Position numbers and translations under genes: made by a program | Assembly: GCA_026991135.1 (NCBI GenBank) | Contig: JALXCD010000153.1 | Coordinates: forward strand, 1-34,741 | Source: Deltaproteobacteria bacterium | GTDB lineage: Bacteria > Desulfobacterota > Dissulfuribacteria > Dissulfuribacterales > QOAL01 | DNA length: 34,741 bases | Direction: 5' to 3' | Notes under the pieces: model-generated | What the model was told of the DNA's origin: nothing | Databases searched by the model: none | What the model saw: only the letters and a program-made list of their open reading frames with translations | Shown: piece by piece, positions 16,250 to 25,314 of the stretch | How the letters are laid out: the number at the start of each line of letters is the position of its first letter | Position numbering within the stretch: the first letter of the stretch is position 1

Positions 16250-17311
16250 TCACTCCTTTAAACTACTCCAAAACTGATCCTGGAAATTTAAGACGTCAAT
16301 TAACTCTTTGGATTTTTTATCGGATTTTTTGAGATTTCCTAAAATTTTTTCCTGATTTTTATCAAAATTCCCAGAAATTGCTGTTATTACACTTGCAACT
16401 CCCTCTTTTAGACCTGTGAGGCTATAACCACCTTCAAGACAAAAAAGGATTCTCCCTTCACAAACATCCTTTGCTATTTGGAACAATTTCCATGAGAGAT
16501 AAAAAAAGCCGTCCTTTGTTACATTCATTCCGCCCAGGGGGTCATCCTTGTATATATCAAAACCTGCTGAAACAAGAATAAAGTCCGGTCTGTATTCCAG
16601 TGCGATGGGTTCTAAAAGAAGATTAAAAATAGCAGCAAAACCAATGTCTCCAACACCTGGTGAAAGGGGACAGTTGACAGTAAAACCCTCGCCCTTTCCT
16701 GAACCGGCCTCCCTGATGGCACCAGTTCCTGGATAATAGGGATATTGATGGGTAGAAAAATAAAGGACATCGCTTCTATCGTAAAAACTGTGCTGAGTAC
16801 CATTTCCATGGTGAAGGTCCCAATCCACTATCAGCACCCTTTTACAGCCCTTTTTATTGATCAGGTAATGGGCCCCAAGTGCAACATTATTAAAGAGACA
16901 AAAGCCCATGGCTCTGTCCCTTTCGGCATGGTGTCCAGGCGGTCTTACAAGGGCAAAACCGTTTCTATAACTTCCATAAAAAATTGCATCTATGGCCTCA
17001 AATACGCCTCCAACTGCAAAACAGGCCGCCTCCCATGATCTTTCAGAAGTTGCAGTATCTGGATCTAGTTGATAGTGGGAAAGCCCCTTTGTTGCCTCTA
17101 TTCGCTCTATATAGGAACCATTGTGATTCCATAAGAGCTCGTCCTTTTTGGCCAATCGAGGTTTAATTACCTCAAAGAATCCCTTTAAATCCTTGTCATT
17201 TAATCGTTCATAAATGGCAATCAGACGGTTGGGAGACTCTGGATGTCCTAGACCAGGGTCATGTTCCAAGAAAATTTTGTCTTTTACTATCAGGGTAGGC
17301 ACTTTTTGCAT
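16250..17311 (-). CDS. Histone-deacetylase / acetoin-utilisation family hydrolase
   Basis: The 353-residue zinc hydrolase has the deacetylase-fold motifs: HPESPNRL near the N-terminus, the catalytic His pair in RPPGHHAE, the metal-site DWDLHHGNGTQ, and ILVSAGFDIYKDDPLG followed by LEGGYSLTGL. Bacterial members remove acyl groups from polyamines or lysine, or are of unknown target; the substrate cannot be assigned. The open frame reaches a TTG at 17317, but the ATG at 17311 sits 9 bases after GAGAGG, so I start there. It overlaps the end of the nuclease gene by 22 bases, implying translational coupling. It stops 6 bases before the GGDEF gene. Confidence 0.92.
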   Translation of the reverse strand: MQKVPTLIVKDKIFLEHDPGLGHPESPNRLIAIYERLNDKDLKGFFEVIKPRLAKKDELLWNHNGSYIERIEATKGLSHYQLDPDTATSERSWEAACFAVGGVFEAIDAIFYGSYRNGFALVRPPGHHAERDRAMGFCLFNNVALGAHYLINKKGCKRVLIVDWDLHHGNGTQHSFYDRSDVLYFSTHQYPYYPGTGAIREAGSGKGEGFTVNCPLSPGVGDIGFAAIFNLLLEPIALEYRPDFILVSAGFDIYKDDPLGGMNVTKDGFFYLSWKLFQIAKDVCEGRILFCLEGGYSLTGLKEGVASVITAISGNFDKNQEKILGNLKKSDKKSKELIDVLNFQDQFWSSLKE

Positions 17312-17943
17312 CGGCAATATCCTCTCATAAATGCATCTTCTCTTTTATAAAAAATAATCATGTTCTTCTTTGAGGTCTTTTTCCCCAAAGAGCACCAGGG
17401 TCTGTGAAACCTCAAAGACCTTTTATTTCCAATATAATAGGGCTCCCTTGTTGTAAAATTTATCCTCCAAATGCCCCTTTTATTTAAAATTGCACTTTTT
17501 TGTGCGCTTAAAAGCCTTCTTGCAAACTTGTCGGGCCTTTCAAAAAAACAGACATGGGCATAGCCTTTTCTAACAAGGATTTCGCTTACAAGCTTTCCAT
17601 TCAATAAAAAACAATGGGCCAAAACCCTTCCAAACCTATCATAGGGTTTGACACTGGAAGGAAGTATTTCAATAACTTTGCCTTTTACAAGGATTTCGTT
17701 TAGCCTTTTTGCCTCAATTCCTAATGGCTCGCCACCCTTTCCTTCATATGGGATCTCTGGCGCATTTATCTCAAGATATCTAACCTTGCGCCCATCGGTT
17801 AAGACTATTGTATCTCCATCTATGACATATTTGCAGATTACTCTTTGTCTGTGAAAGGCATAAACATTAGTACAAAAGCAAAGCTGAATTAATAGAAAAA
17901 AGAGAAGAAAAAAAGGAGACCTTTTTATTACCACCGAATACAT
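17290..17943 (-). CDS. Secreted thermonuclease-like protein with C-terminal Cys/His motif
   Basis: This is a 217-residue SNase-fold protein with an N-terminal signal (KRSPFFLLFFLLIQL, then a core to VYAF). SNase landmarks are VIDGDTIVL, the Arg/Glu loop in VRYLEINAPEIP, and YDRFGRVLAHC with the second catalytic-type Arg. After the domain (about 35-155) comes a tail with FHRPWC, then 28 residues later CRCKKC. This His/Cys layout looks like a zinc or DNA-binding knuckle, as seen in Ada-like tails and other exported SNase proteins. It likely cleaves nucleic acid in the periplasm or outside the cell. AAGGCAG precedes the ATG. It starts 12 bases after purC and overlaps the next gene. Confidence 0.85.
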   Translation of the reverse strand: MYSVVIKRSPFFLLFFLLIQLCFCTNVYAFHRQRVICKYVIDGDTIVLTDGRKVRYLEINAPEIPYEGKGGEPLGIEAKRLNEILVKGKVIEILPSSVKPYDRFGRVLAHCFLLNGKLVSEILVRKGYAHVCFFERPDKFARRLLSAQKSAILNKRGIWRINFTTREPYYIGNKRSLRFHRPWCSLGKKTSKKNMIIFYKREDAFMRGYCRCKKCLP

Positions 17944-17955
17944 TATTAACTGCCT

Positions 17956-18843
17956 TTATAAAAGGTCCCTTCCTGTTATCCTTTTATATGCCTCCAGATA
18001 GCGCTTTCTAGTTTTTTCTATTATTTCATCCGGAAGCTTGGGGGCAGGTGGCCTTTTATCCCAATTAATGGATTCCAGATAATCTCTAACAAATTGTTTG
18101 TCAAAACTTGGCTGTGCCCCCCCCGGGCGATATTCATCAAGGGGCCAAAACCTTGATGAATCAGGGGTCAGCACCTCATCTATAAGACAGAGCTCATTAT
18201 CAATAAAACCAAACTCAAATTTGGTATCGGCAATGATTATTCCTCTTGACAGTGCATATTGAGAGGCCTCTTTATAAAGGGAGATGCTTATATCCCTGAC
18301 CCTTTCTGCCACATCTTTACCAACGATCTCACATGCCCTTTCAAAGTCTATATTTTCATCATGCTCACCAACTTCTGCCTTGGTGGAGGGAGTAAATATC
18401 GGCTCTGGAAGCTTGTCAGACTCCCTTAGACCCTGAGGAAGCCTTATTCCGCAAACCGCACCGGTCTTTTTATAATCTTTCCAACCCGAACCTGAGATAT
18501 ATCCCCTTACAATGCATTCAATGGCAAGGGGTTTTGCCCTTTTTACAAGAACACTTCTTTGATAAAGTATGTCTCGATATCTTTTTAGACCTTCAGGAAA
18601 CCTATCCACATCCCACTCAATGAGGTGATTTGGAACCATGTGTTTGAGTCTGTCAAACCAGAAAAGGGAAAGTTGTGTCAAAACTCTGCCTTTATCTGGT
18701 ATGGGCTCATTAAAGACCACATCAAAGGCAGAAAGTCTGTCAGTTGCAATCATCAAAATTGAACCGTTAACCTCATAAAGATCACGAACCTTTCCCCTGT
18801 TAATTAGCTTTAACTCAGGAATATCTGTCTCAAAAACCGTCAT
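17956..18843 (-). CDS. purC: SAICAR synthase
   Basis: PurC joins CAIR and aspartate in purine synthesis, using ATP. The 295-residue product shows [49 protein letters not shown], and the C-terminal [15 protein letters not shown]. Length and motifs match the longer (about 290-residue) SAICAR synthase type. AAAGGAGGCAAT precedes the ATG. It lies between the polyferredoxin (56-base gap) and the nuclease (12 bases). It is the only purine synthesis gene in the window, and its place downstream of the trp genes is unusual. Confidence 0.96.
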   Translation of the reverse strand: MTVFETDIPELKLINRGKVRDLYEVNGSILMIATDRLSAFDVVFNEPIPDKGRVLTQLSLFWFDRLKHMVPNHLIEWDVDRFPEGLKRYRDILYQRSVLVKRAKPLAIECIVRGYISGSGWKDYKKTGAVCGIRLPQGLRESDKLPEPIFTPSTKAEVGEHDENIDFERACEIVGKDVAERVRDISISLYKEASQYALSRGIIIADTKFEFGFIDNELCLIDEVLTPDSSRFWPLDEYRPGGAQPSFDKQFVRDYLESINWDKRPPAPKLPDEIIEKTRKRYLEAYKRITGRDLL

Positions 18844-18899
18844 ATTGCCTCCTTTAAAAGATGAAAAATATTTTTAACAAAAAGAATCAGGCTCTCCCA

Positions 18900-20252
18900 T
18901 CAGACCATCAAGAATATATACGACCCACCTGTTATAAAAATCAGAAACGATATGGCAACAAACCTCCATTTGGCAATAAGGCCTTCAAACTCATCAAAGG
19001 CCATTTGTAAAAGCACATATTCACAGGCAATGATCGCACTTGCCATAATAAATGAATTCATTGCAGGAAAAAACCAGGACGGAATTTTAAAGGTCAAGAA
19101 ATTTAAAAAGTCAAGGGAAAACTGCCTTGCAATTGTGGGAAAAAAATAGGGCGCATTACGGACTGCATAGTCTAACCTATAGGCCAGCTCACCTGCAAAG
19201 GCCATTGGGACAAATATTGGAACCATTGGAGAAAACTTTCCAAAAAGTTCATCTTCAGTAATACCAAAAAATCGGGCCCCAAGCTTTATCATGAAATGAA
19301 CATAAAAAAAACCAATGGTCAAAAGCCCTGAATAGACAAGCATTGTATAGAGGCTCCCGTTAGCTACTGTCATGGCATAGGAACTTTCTTCAAAAAAACG
19401 GACAAGTTGAGAGCCCATCAAAAAGGGAATTATATAGGAACAGGTAATAAAGCGTCCCTTATTTACCAAAAGCTCCTTAAAGGGGCTTCTGATGTTTAGC
19501 ATTGGAGAATTCTTGTCACAAAGGGCAAGGCAGTGGCCGCAAATAAGACAATCGAGATTATTCCTTACACTAAAGGCACCCAAAAATACAGGACATCCAG
19601 AGCGTCCGTCTATACCCCTTTTGCATGCAAAGCTTTTACATCCTTTACACTTTTCAAGGTCAGGCCGAAACTCCAGCATAGAAAGGGTGGAGCCCACTCC
19701 AATAAGCCTTCCCATTGGACAAAGGTATCTGCACCAGGTCTGTTTTGGGAAAAAGATGGCAGTGATTGTTGCACCAGCCAGGATGGAAAGGATTAAAAGG
19801 GCCGTTCCCCTTGGGGATTCCTTAATACCTGTTGACTCTTCAACCCATATAATTAGGCAAAGAAGGATTACAGAAAGATAAGGCCCATTTTTTTGCAAAA
19901 ATCTGGGAACGGGAAGATCGAGATTCAAACCTAAAGACTGAACAAGGCGCCCAACTCCTGGAAAGGGACAGAAGCCGCACCACATCCTTCCCACAAAAAA
20001 CCAGCTTAACACAATGGTTGGCCACCATAGCCCCCATGAAAGGTAAAGAATACAGTTTCTTTTTGGGTCCTGAGGGCCAAAAAGACCGGCAAGGATTATA
20101 AAAGTAAATGCCAAGTCGCCAATGGTTCTTACAAAGGCATGAAGTTTTCTTCTCTTAAAGAAGTTTTTAAGGCCAGGGAATTCCTGAAAAAGATCTATTG
20201 TATCATAGCGGTCCCTGTCAAAGACTATTCGTAGGAATTTCTTAAATGACAA
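18900..20252 (-). CDS. NapH/NosR-like membrane polyferredoxin
   Basis: The 450-residue protein has several membrane helices and the redox signatures of the 4Fe-4S membrane family: the paired CGFCPF and CRYLCPMGR motifs, then two cytoplasmic clusters in CKGCKSFAC...GCP and CLICGHCLALCDKNSP. Relatives pass electrons across the membrane or support NapGH/NosR/CcoG-like steps; the partner is unknown here. The start is a TTG at 20252, well spaced from AGGAA that overlaps the trpA stop, 9 bases upstream. No better ATG exists nearby. It is probably cotranscribed with trpA. The C-terminal third is mostly membrane helices. No quinol, nitrate or nitrous oxide gene lies nearby to define the pathway. Confidence 0.88.
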   Translation of the reverse strand: MSFKKFLRIVFDRDRYDTIDLFQEFPGLKNFFKRRKLHAFVRTIGDLAFTFIILAGLFGPQDPKRNCILYLSWGLWWPTIVLSWFFVGRMWCGFCPFPGVGRLVQSLGLNLDLPVPRFLQKNGPYLSVILLCLIIWVEESTGIKESPRGTALLILSILAGATITAIFFPKQTWCRYLCPMGRLIGVGSTLSMLEFRPDLEKCKGCKSFACKRGIDGRSGCPVFLGAFSVRNNLDCLICGHCLALCDKNSPMLNIRSPFKELLVNKGRFITCSYIIPFLMGSQLVRFFEESSYAMTVANGSLYTMLVYSGLLTIGFFYVHFMIKLGARFFGITEDELFGKFSPMVPIFVPMAFAGELAYRLDYAVRNAPYFFPTIARQFSLDFLNFLTFKIPSWFFPAMNSFIMASAIIACEYVLLQMAFDEFEGLIAKWRFVAISFLIFITGGSYIFLMV

Positions 20253-20261
20253 GACAGATTC

Positions 20262-21068
20262 CTATCTTCGTGTTGCCTCTTTAAGTTTACCAACAAAGCT
20301 TGCCACTTCCTTTATCGCCTCGTCCTCTCCCTTCTCTTCATAAACCTCTGAAAACATCTTAACAATGGCGCTTCCAATGATTATTCCATCTGCAACATCC
20401 CTTAAACCCCTAACCTGTTCCGGCCTTGAGATGCCAAAACCAACTGCAACAGGCTTTTTTGTGAAGGAATGGACCCTTTCAAGCCCTTTGGAAAGCTCCG
20501 GGGGAAGCTCTGCCCTTGCCCCTGTTATTCCTAAGACAGACACATAGTAAATAAAACCAGTAGATGCCTTGACTATCCTTTTTATCCTTTCACTGGGGGT
20601 ATTGGGGGCAACAAGAAATATATTTGAAATCTCATAGGACCTTGCAACCTTCATCCAGTCAGAGGCCTCTTCAAGGGGAAGATCAGGAATGATGGTCCCA
20701 TCAATACCCGCCTCCTTGGCCCTTTTTGCAAAATCCTCAAGACCAAATTTAAGTATTGGATTGTAATAACCCATTAATACCAGAGGGCAATCGGTCTTTT
20801 TTCGAATCTCCTGGACAATTTCAAAATAAATTCCAGGATTCATCCCGCCTTTAAGGGCCCTGAAACTTGCCGCCTGAATGGTGGGACCGTCTGCAAGGGG
20901 ATCAGAGAAGGGAAGGCCAAGTTCAATTATGTCTGCCCCGTTTTCGGCCATCTCAACAACAAGCCTTTCAGTAATTTCCTTTTTGGGGTCTCCTGCTGTA
21001 ACAAAGGGGATAAGGGCTGCCTCTCCTTTTTTTCTAAGCCTTTTAAATCTCTTTTCTATCCTGTTCAT
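20262..21068 (-). CDS. trpA: Tryptophan synthase alpha chain
   Basis: TrpA cleaves indole-3-glycerol phosphate to indole and glyceraldehyde 3-phosphate within the TrpAB complex. The 268-residue TIM barrel shows PFVTAGDP, the catalytic Glu in DIIELGLPFSDPLADGP (E near 47), the catalytic Asp in AGIDGTIIPDLPLEE, YYVSVLGITGAR, and phosphate-binding VGFGISRPEQV. The ATG overlaps the trpB stop by one base (TAATG), a typical coupled junction giving equal subunits. It ends with TAG. Confidence 0.97.
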   Translation of the reverse strand: MNRIEKRFKRLRKKGEAALIPFVTAGDPKKEITERLVVEMAENGADIIELGLPFSDPLADGPTIQAASFRALKGGMNPGIYFEIVQEIRKKTDCPLVLMGYYNPILKFGLEDFAKRAKEAGIDGTIIPDLPLEEASDWMKVARSYEISNIFLVAPNTPSERIKRIVKASTGFIYYVSVLGITGARAELPPELSKGLERVHSFTKKPVAVGFGISRPEQVRGLRDVADGIIIGSAIVKMFSEVYEEKGEDEAIKEVASFVGKLKEATRR

Positions 21069-22294
21069 TACTCCTTATCCCCCTTAAAGATATCTCTAAC
21101 AGTGGCCACATCCTTATCCCCCCTTCCTGAAAGATTGACTAAAATGGTACTTCCATCCTCAAGTTCAGGAACCAACTTTTCCAAAAAGGCGATGGCATGG
21201 GCACTTTCAAGGGCAGGGATTATCCCTTCTGTTTCTGAAAGAAGCCTGAACCCCTTAAGGGCCTCTTCATCATTAATGGTATAATATTCTGCCCTTCCTG
21301 AATCCTTGTACATACTGTGCTCAGGGCCAACTCCCGGATAGTCAAGGCCTGGGGCCACAGAGTGTGCCCCCTTTATCTGGCCCCATCTATCCTGTAAAAG
21401 ATAACTCATGGTGCCGTGAAGAACCCCAGGCTCACCGCATGTAAGAGTGGCAGAATGATAATCGGTATCAATCCCCTTTCCTGCAGCCTCAACACCAATG
21501 AGCCTTACGTCTTTGTCCTTTGAAAATGGATAAAAAATGCCCATTGCGTTGCTTCCTCCGCCCACACATGCAACCACAACATCTGGGCGGGAAATGCCCT
21601 TTTTTCTAAGCTGTGCCCGAGCCTCTTTTCCTATTACACTTTGAAAGTCCCTTACCATCATGGGGTATGGATGAGGTCCCACCACCGAGCCAATGATGTA
21701 GTGGGTGGTCTCAACATTTGTAACCCAGTCTCTTATGGCCTCATTTATTGCATCCTTTAGGGTCTTTGTGCCCGAATCAACAGGAACCACCTTTGCGCCT
21801 GTAAGCTCCATGCGAAAGACATTCATGGCCTGGCGCACCGTATCCTTTCTTCCCATATAGACTATGCATTCAAGGCCCATTAAGGCTGCTGCCGTTGCAG
21901 TGGCAACTCCATGCTGGCCTGCCCCTGTCTCTGCAATGATCCTTTTTTTGCCCATCCTTTTGGCAAGAAGGATCTGGCCAATTGTGTTGTTTATCTTGTG
22001 GGCACCCGTATGTGTAAGGTCCTCCCTTTTAAGAAAGATTCTGCACCTTCCCCCAAGGGCCTCACCAAGCCTTTTTGCCTCATAAAGTGCAGTAGGCCGC
22101 CCAACATAATCCTTTAAAATCTTCTCAAACTCCCTTTTAAACTCCCTGTCCCTTTTAAATTCCTTGTAGGCGCTTTCAAGCTCCAAAAGGGCTGGCATCA
22201 AGGTTTCAGGCACAAATCTACCGCCAAAGATTCCAAAGTGCCCCCTTTTGTCCGGATTTGTCAAAAAATTTTCCTTTAACACTGCCTTCTCCAT
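21068..22294 (-). CDS. trpB: Tryptophan synthase beta chain
   Basis: TrpB condenses indole with serine using PLP. The 408 residues are the standard TrpB1 type, with [14 protein letters not shown] near the start, the PLP lysine in [24 protein letters not shown], the phosphate-binding [11 protein letters not shown], and [28 protein letters not shown]. Glycine and serine at the expected positions suggest full activity. It lies 21 bases after trpF. Serine supply could come from the serA pair elsewhere in this window. Confidence 0.97.
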   Translation of the reverse strand: MEKAVLKENFLTNPDKRGHFGIFGGRFVPETLMPALLELESAYKEFKRDREFKREFEKILKDYVGRPTALYEAKRLGEALGGRCRIFLKREDLTHTGAHKINNTIGQILLAKRMGKKRIIAETGAGQHGVATATAAALMGLECIVYMGRKDTVRQAMNVFRMELTGAKVVPVDSGTKTLKDAINEAIRDWVTNVETTHYIIGSVVGPHPYPMMVRDFQSVIGKEARAQLRKKGISRPDVVVACVGGGSNAMGIFYPFSKDKDVRLIGVEAAGKGIDTDYHSATLTCGEPGVLHGTMSYLLQDRWGQIKGAHSVAPGLDYPGVGPEHSMYKDSGRAEYYTINDEEALKGFRLLSETEGIIPALESAHAIAFLEKLVPELEDGSTILVNLSGRGDKDVATVRDIFKGDKE

Positions 22295-22315
22295 TTTTGT
22301 AATTAAAATTGGTCC

Positions 22316-22942
22316 TTAAATGCCTTTTAGGGCCATGAAAAATTCCTCCAAAAGCCCGTGATCCTTTACTCCGGGGGCCTTTTCAACTCCAGAGCTTACA
22401 TCTACTCCGTATGGTCTAACTTTTTTTACGGCATCCCTTATATTTTCCGGATTAAGCCCCCCTGCAAGGATAACAGGCACTTCAAAACCCTTTACTATAT
22501 CCCTTGCTATTTTCCAGTTAAAGGTCTTTCCTGTGCCTCCCTTTGCATGTTTTGACCAGGTATCTAGCAATATCCCCCTTACCGAATCCTTATAAGCATG
22601 GATCTCTTCATCCCTGGCCTTATCCCTTATCCTTATTGCCTTTAAGGACCTTGGCATAAGACCCTTACAGAGCTCTGGCGACTCCTCACCATGAAGCTGA
22701 AAAAGGTCTAGGCCGCAAATCTCCCCTATTTCCTTAATATTTTCAGGCTCTTCGTCTACAAATACTCCAACGGTCTTTACCATTGGAGGAAGACGAGAAA
22801 TTATCTTTCTTGCCCTTTCTGGCTCGATAAATCTAGGGCTTTTTTTGTAAAAGATGAACCCAAGGGCATCTGCTCCAAGGATTGCTGCTGCCACTGCATC
22901 TGAAAGGCTTGTTATGCCGCAGACCTTTACCTTTACCTTCAC
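22316..22942 (-). CDS. trpF: Phosphoribosylanthranilate isomerase
   Basis: TrpF performs the Amadori isomerisation of phosphoribosylanthranilate. The 208-residue barrel has the catalytic Cys in KVCGIT (C8) and the catalytic Asp in LLDTWSKHAKGGTGKTFNW, with LAGGLNPEN and VDVSSGVEKAPGVKD forming the phosphate site. Translation starts at a GTG that overlaps the trpC stop as GTGA (22942-22939), so the two are translationally coupled but not fused, unlike in E. coli. Confidence 0.95.
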   Translation of the reverse strand: MKVKVKVCGITSLSDAVAAAILGADALGFIFYKKSPRFIEPERARKIISRLPPMVKTVGVFVDEEPENIKEIGEICGLDLFQLHGEESPELCKGLMPRSLKAIRIRDKARDEEIHAYKDSVRGILLDTWSKHAKGGTGKTFNWKIARDIVKGFEVPVILAGGLNPENIRDAVKKVRPYGVDVSSGVEKAPGVKDHGLLEEFFMALKGI

Positions 22943-23706
22943 CTAATTATAAACTCCCTAAGCTTTGATACCCTGTCCCTTTCTCTCACAAGGCTTTCGC
23001 CAATAAGGGCTGCCTGGATATGATTCTCCTTCAATCTCTTGATGTCATCTCCTGTCTTAATTCCGCTTTCGCTAACAACAGGTATTTCAGGAGGAATCAT
23101 ACTTCTTACCCTAAAGGTTGTCTCAAGGCTTACTGTAAAATCCTTAAGATTCCTGTTATTTATTCCAATAAGATCTGCCCCTGCCAAAATTGCCCTTTCT
23201 GCCTCTTTCTCATCATGGACCTCCAAAAGGCAATCCATTGAACGTTCCTTTGCATGGTCCAAAAGCTCCTTTAAAAGGATATCATCAAGGATTGCACAGA
23301 TGAGAAGTATTGCATCTGCCCCGAAAATATCTGCCTCTTCAACCTGGATATGATCAATAATAAAGTCCTTTCTTAAAAGGGGGAGTGAAACTGCATTTTT
23401 AATGACTGGGATAAATTCTATATCGCCCTTAAAAAATTCCCTATCTGTAAGGACAGAGATGGCGCTTGCACCACCCCTTTCATAGTCCTTTGAAATCCTT
23501 ACCGGGTCAAAATCCTTGCAAATAAGGCCCTTTGAAGGAGAAGCCCTCTTTACCTCAGCTATTATGGAAACCATGTCTTCCTCCAAAAGGGCATCCCTAA
23601 ATCCCCTTTTTGGCCCTGGCTCAATATCTGGCTCTTTTAACCCCTTTACCTTTAAGGAGGCCACTTCATTCCTTTTATGTTCTACTATCCTATCTAGGAT
23701 GTGCAT
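22939..23706 (-). CDS. trpC: Indole-3-glycerol phosphate synthase
   Basis: TrpC closes the indole ring from carboxyphenylamino-deoxyribulose phosphate. The 255-residue barrel shows IIAEVKRASPSKG with the catalytic Lys, LTDREFFKGD, LLRKDFIIDHIQVEEA, and IGINNRNLKDFTVSLETT with VSESGI. The ATG at 23706 lies inside the end of trpD (13-base overlap), and the stop overlaps trpF. Confidence 0.96.
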   Translation of the reverse strand: MHILDRIVEHKRNEVASLKVKGLKEPDIEPGPKRGFRDALLEEDMVSIIAEVKRASPSKGLICKDFDPVRISKDYERGGASAISVLTDREFFKGDIEFIPVIKNAVSLPLLRKDFIIDHIQVEEADIFGADAILLICAILDDILLKELLDHAKERSMDCLLEVHDEKEAERAILAGADLIGINNRNLKDFTVSLETTFRVRSMIPPEIPVVSESGIKTGDDIKRLKENHIQAALIGESLVRERDRVSKLREFIIR

Positions 23707-24731
23707 CTATTTGAAAATTCCCTTAACTCATTTAGCTTTTTTAAGGCCCTTTTTTCATCAATACTCCTTCTTGAAAGTTCAAGGGCCTCATTAAAGTCCT
23801 CTGCCCTTCCGGAAACAAGGATTGCTGCAGATGAATTTAAGAGGACCGCATCCCTTTTTGGGCCAAAATCCTTTCCCTCCAATATACCAAGGGTTATTTT
23901 GGCATTTTCTTCTGGGTCCTTACCCTTTATCTCTTCAGGTTGACAAAGAGTAAATCCATATTTTCTCGGATCAAACTCAAACTCCCTTATTTTTCCATCT
24001 ATAACCTCAGCCACAAGACTCTTTTCACATGGGCTTATCTCGTCCATTCCGTCAAGACCGTGGACCACCCAGGCCCTTTTTATGCCAAGAATGGAAAGAG
24101 CCCTTGCCAGAACACCTACAAGATCCTTGGAAAATACACCAAGGACCTGACAATTTGCCCCTGCCGGATTTGTCAAAGGTCCAAGGCAGTTAAATATAGT
24201 CCTTATGCCAAGCTCTCTCCTTGGCCCAATTACATTTTTCATGGCAGGGTGAAGATTAGGTGCAAACAAAAAACCTATGCCCACTTCCTCAATGGCCCTT
24301 TTCACATCTTCCGTTGAGAGGGAAATATTTATTCCAAGAGCCTCCAAAAGGTCAGCACTTCCAGAGCGGCTTGACACTGACCTGTTACCATGCTTTGCCA
24401 CCTTTATCCCAGCCCCTGCCACCACAAAGGCAGAGGTTGTTGATATGTTAAAGGTATTTGCCCCGTCCCCCCCTGTTCCGCAGGTATCGACAAGGGGCTC
24501 TCCTTCTGAAAGCCTCGGCTTTATCCTTATGGCCTTATCCCTCATGACCCTTGCGGCCTGGCCTATCTCCTGGGGAGTCTCTCCCTTCATCCTCAATCCC
24601 ACCAAAAGGGCGCCTATCTGGGCCTGGGTGGCCTTACCCTCCATAATGGCGTACATGACATCTGCCATCATGGAAAAAGAAAGATCCTGCCCCTTAACAA
24701 GCTGCCCTATTGCCTCTTTTAAGATGTCCAC
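23694..24731 (-). CDS. trpD: Anthranilate phosphoribosyltransferase
   Basis: TrpD transfers phosphoribose from PRPP to anthranilate. The 345 residues include the PRPP loop DTCGTGGDGANTFNIST, KHGNRSVSSRSGSAD, and the magnesium-site residues in HGLDGMDEIS. Translation starts at GTG 24731, 8 bases after GGAGG; this start gives the normal family N-terminus. It lies 3 bases after trpG, as a separate gene and not fused to it. Confidence 0.96.
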   Translation of the reverse strand: MDILKEAIGQLVKGQDLSFSMMADVMYAIMEGKATQAQIGALLVGLRMKGETPQEIGQAARVMRDKAIRIKPRLSEGEPLVDTCGTGGDGANTFNISTTSAFVVAGAGIKVAKHGNRSVSSRSGSADLLEALGINISLSTEDVKRAIEEVGIGFLFAPNLHPAMKNVIGPRRELGIRTIFNCLGPLTNPAGANCQVLGVFSKDLVGVLARALSILGIKRAWVVHGLDGMDEISPCEKSLVAEVIDGKIREFEFDPRKYGFTLCQPEEIKGKDPEENAKITLGILEGKDFGPKRDAVLLNSSAAILVSGRAEDFNEALELSRRSIDEKRALKKLNELREFSNRCTS

Positions 24732-24734
24732 TTT

Positions 24735-25298
24735 TTATGCCTCCAAAAAATTCCTAAGTAGCCTCTTTCCCTCTGGAGTAAGGATAGATTCAGGGTGAAA
24801 CTGAACCCCTTCAACAAAAAATTCCTTGTGCCTAATACCCATTAGCTCATCCTTTTCAGACCAGGAAGTTGCATAAAGGCAGTCGGGAAGGCTTTTTTCA
24901 TCGACTATTAGGCTGTGATATCTCATGGCCTCAAAGGGATTTGAAAGCCCTTTAAAGACCCCCTTTCCATCGTGCCTTATCATGGATGTCTTTCCATGCA
25001 TGAGCCTTTTGGCACGAACAACCTTGGCCCCAAAGGCATAGCCAATGGATTGATGCCCAAGGCAAACTCCAAGAATTGGTATCTTTCCGGAAAATGCCCT
25101 TATTGCCTCAACACTTATTCCAGCTTCCTTTGGGGTGCATGGCCCTGGAGAGATGAGAAGGTGGCTGGGTGAAAGCCTTTTTATCTCCTCTGTTGTAACC
25201 TCATCATTTCTAAAGACCTTAAGCTTTGCCCCAAGCTCTCCAAGGACCTGGACCAGGTTGTATGTAAATGAATCGTAGTTATCGATTAGGACTATCAT
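24735..25298 (-). CDS. trpG: Anthranilate synthase glutamine amidotransferase subunit
   Basis: TrpG hydrolyses glutamine to feed ammonia to TrpE. The 187 residues contain the class I amidotransferase triad: nucleophile Cys in [16 protein letters not shown], and the His/Glu of [13 protein letters not shown], plus the TrpG-typical [11 protein letters not shown]. The frame is open 14 codons upstream to 25340 within trpE. I chose ATG 25298 because [15 protein letters not shown] is the canonical start and AGGG precedes it. It might also act in folate synthesis as PabA, as in some bacteria with a single copy. Confidence 0.94.
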   Translation of the reverse strand: MIVLIDNYDSFTYNLVQVLGELGAKLKVFRNDEVTTEEIKRLSPSHLLISPGPCTPKEAGISVEAIRAFSGKIPILGVCLGHQSIGYAFGAKVVRAKRLMHGKTSMIRHDGKGVFKGLSNPFEAMRYHSLIVDEKSLPDCLYATSWSEKDELMGIRHKEFFVEGVQFHPESILTPEGKRLLRNFLEA

Positions 25299-25314
25299 CT
25301 TTTTTCCCTGTTTC

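Noticed and set aside
19492-19881. Rightward 129-codon frame opposite the polyferredoxin gene.
   Set aside because: It is a shadow of the polyferredoxin, which has clear cysteine motifs and membrane helices on the minus strand.
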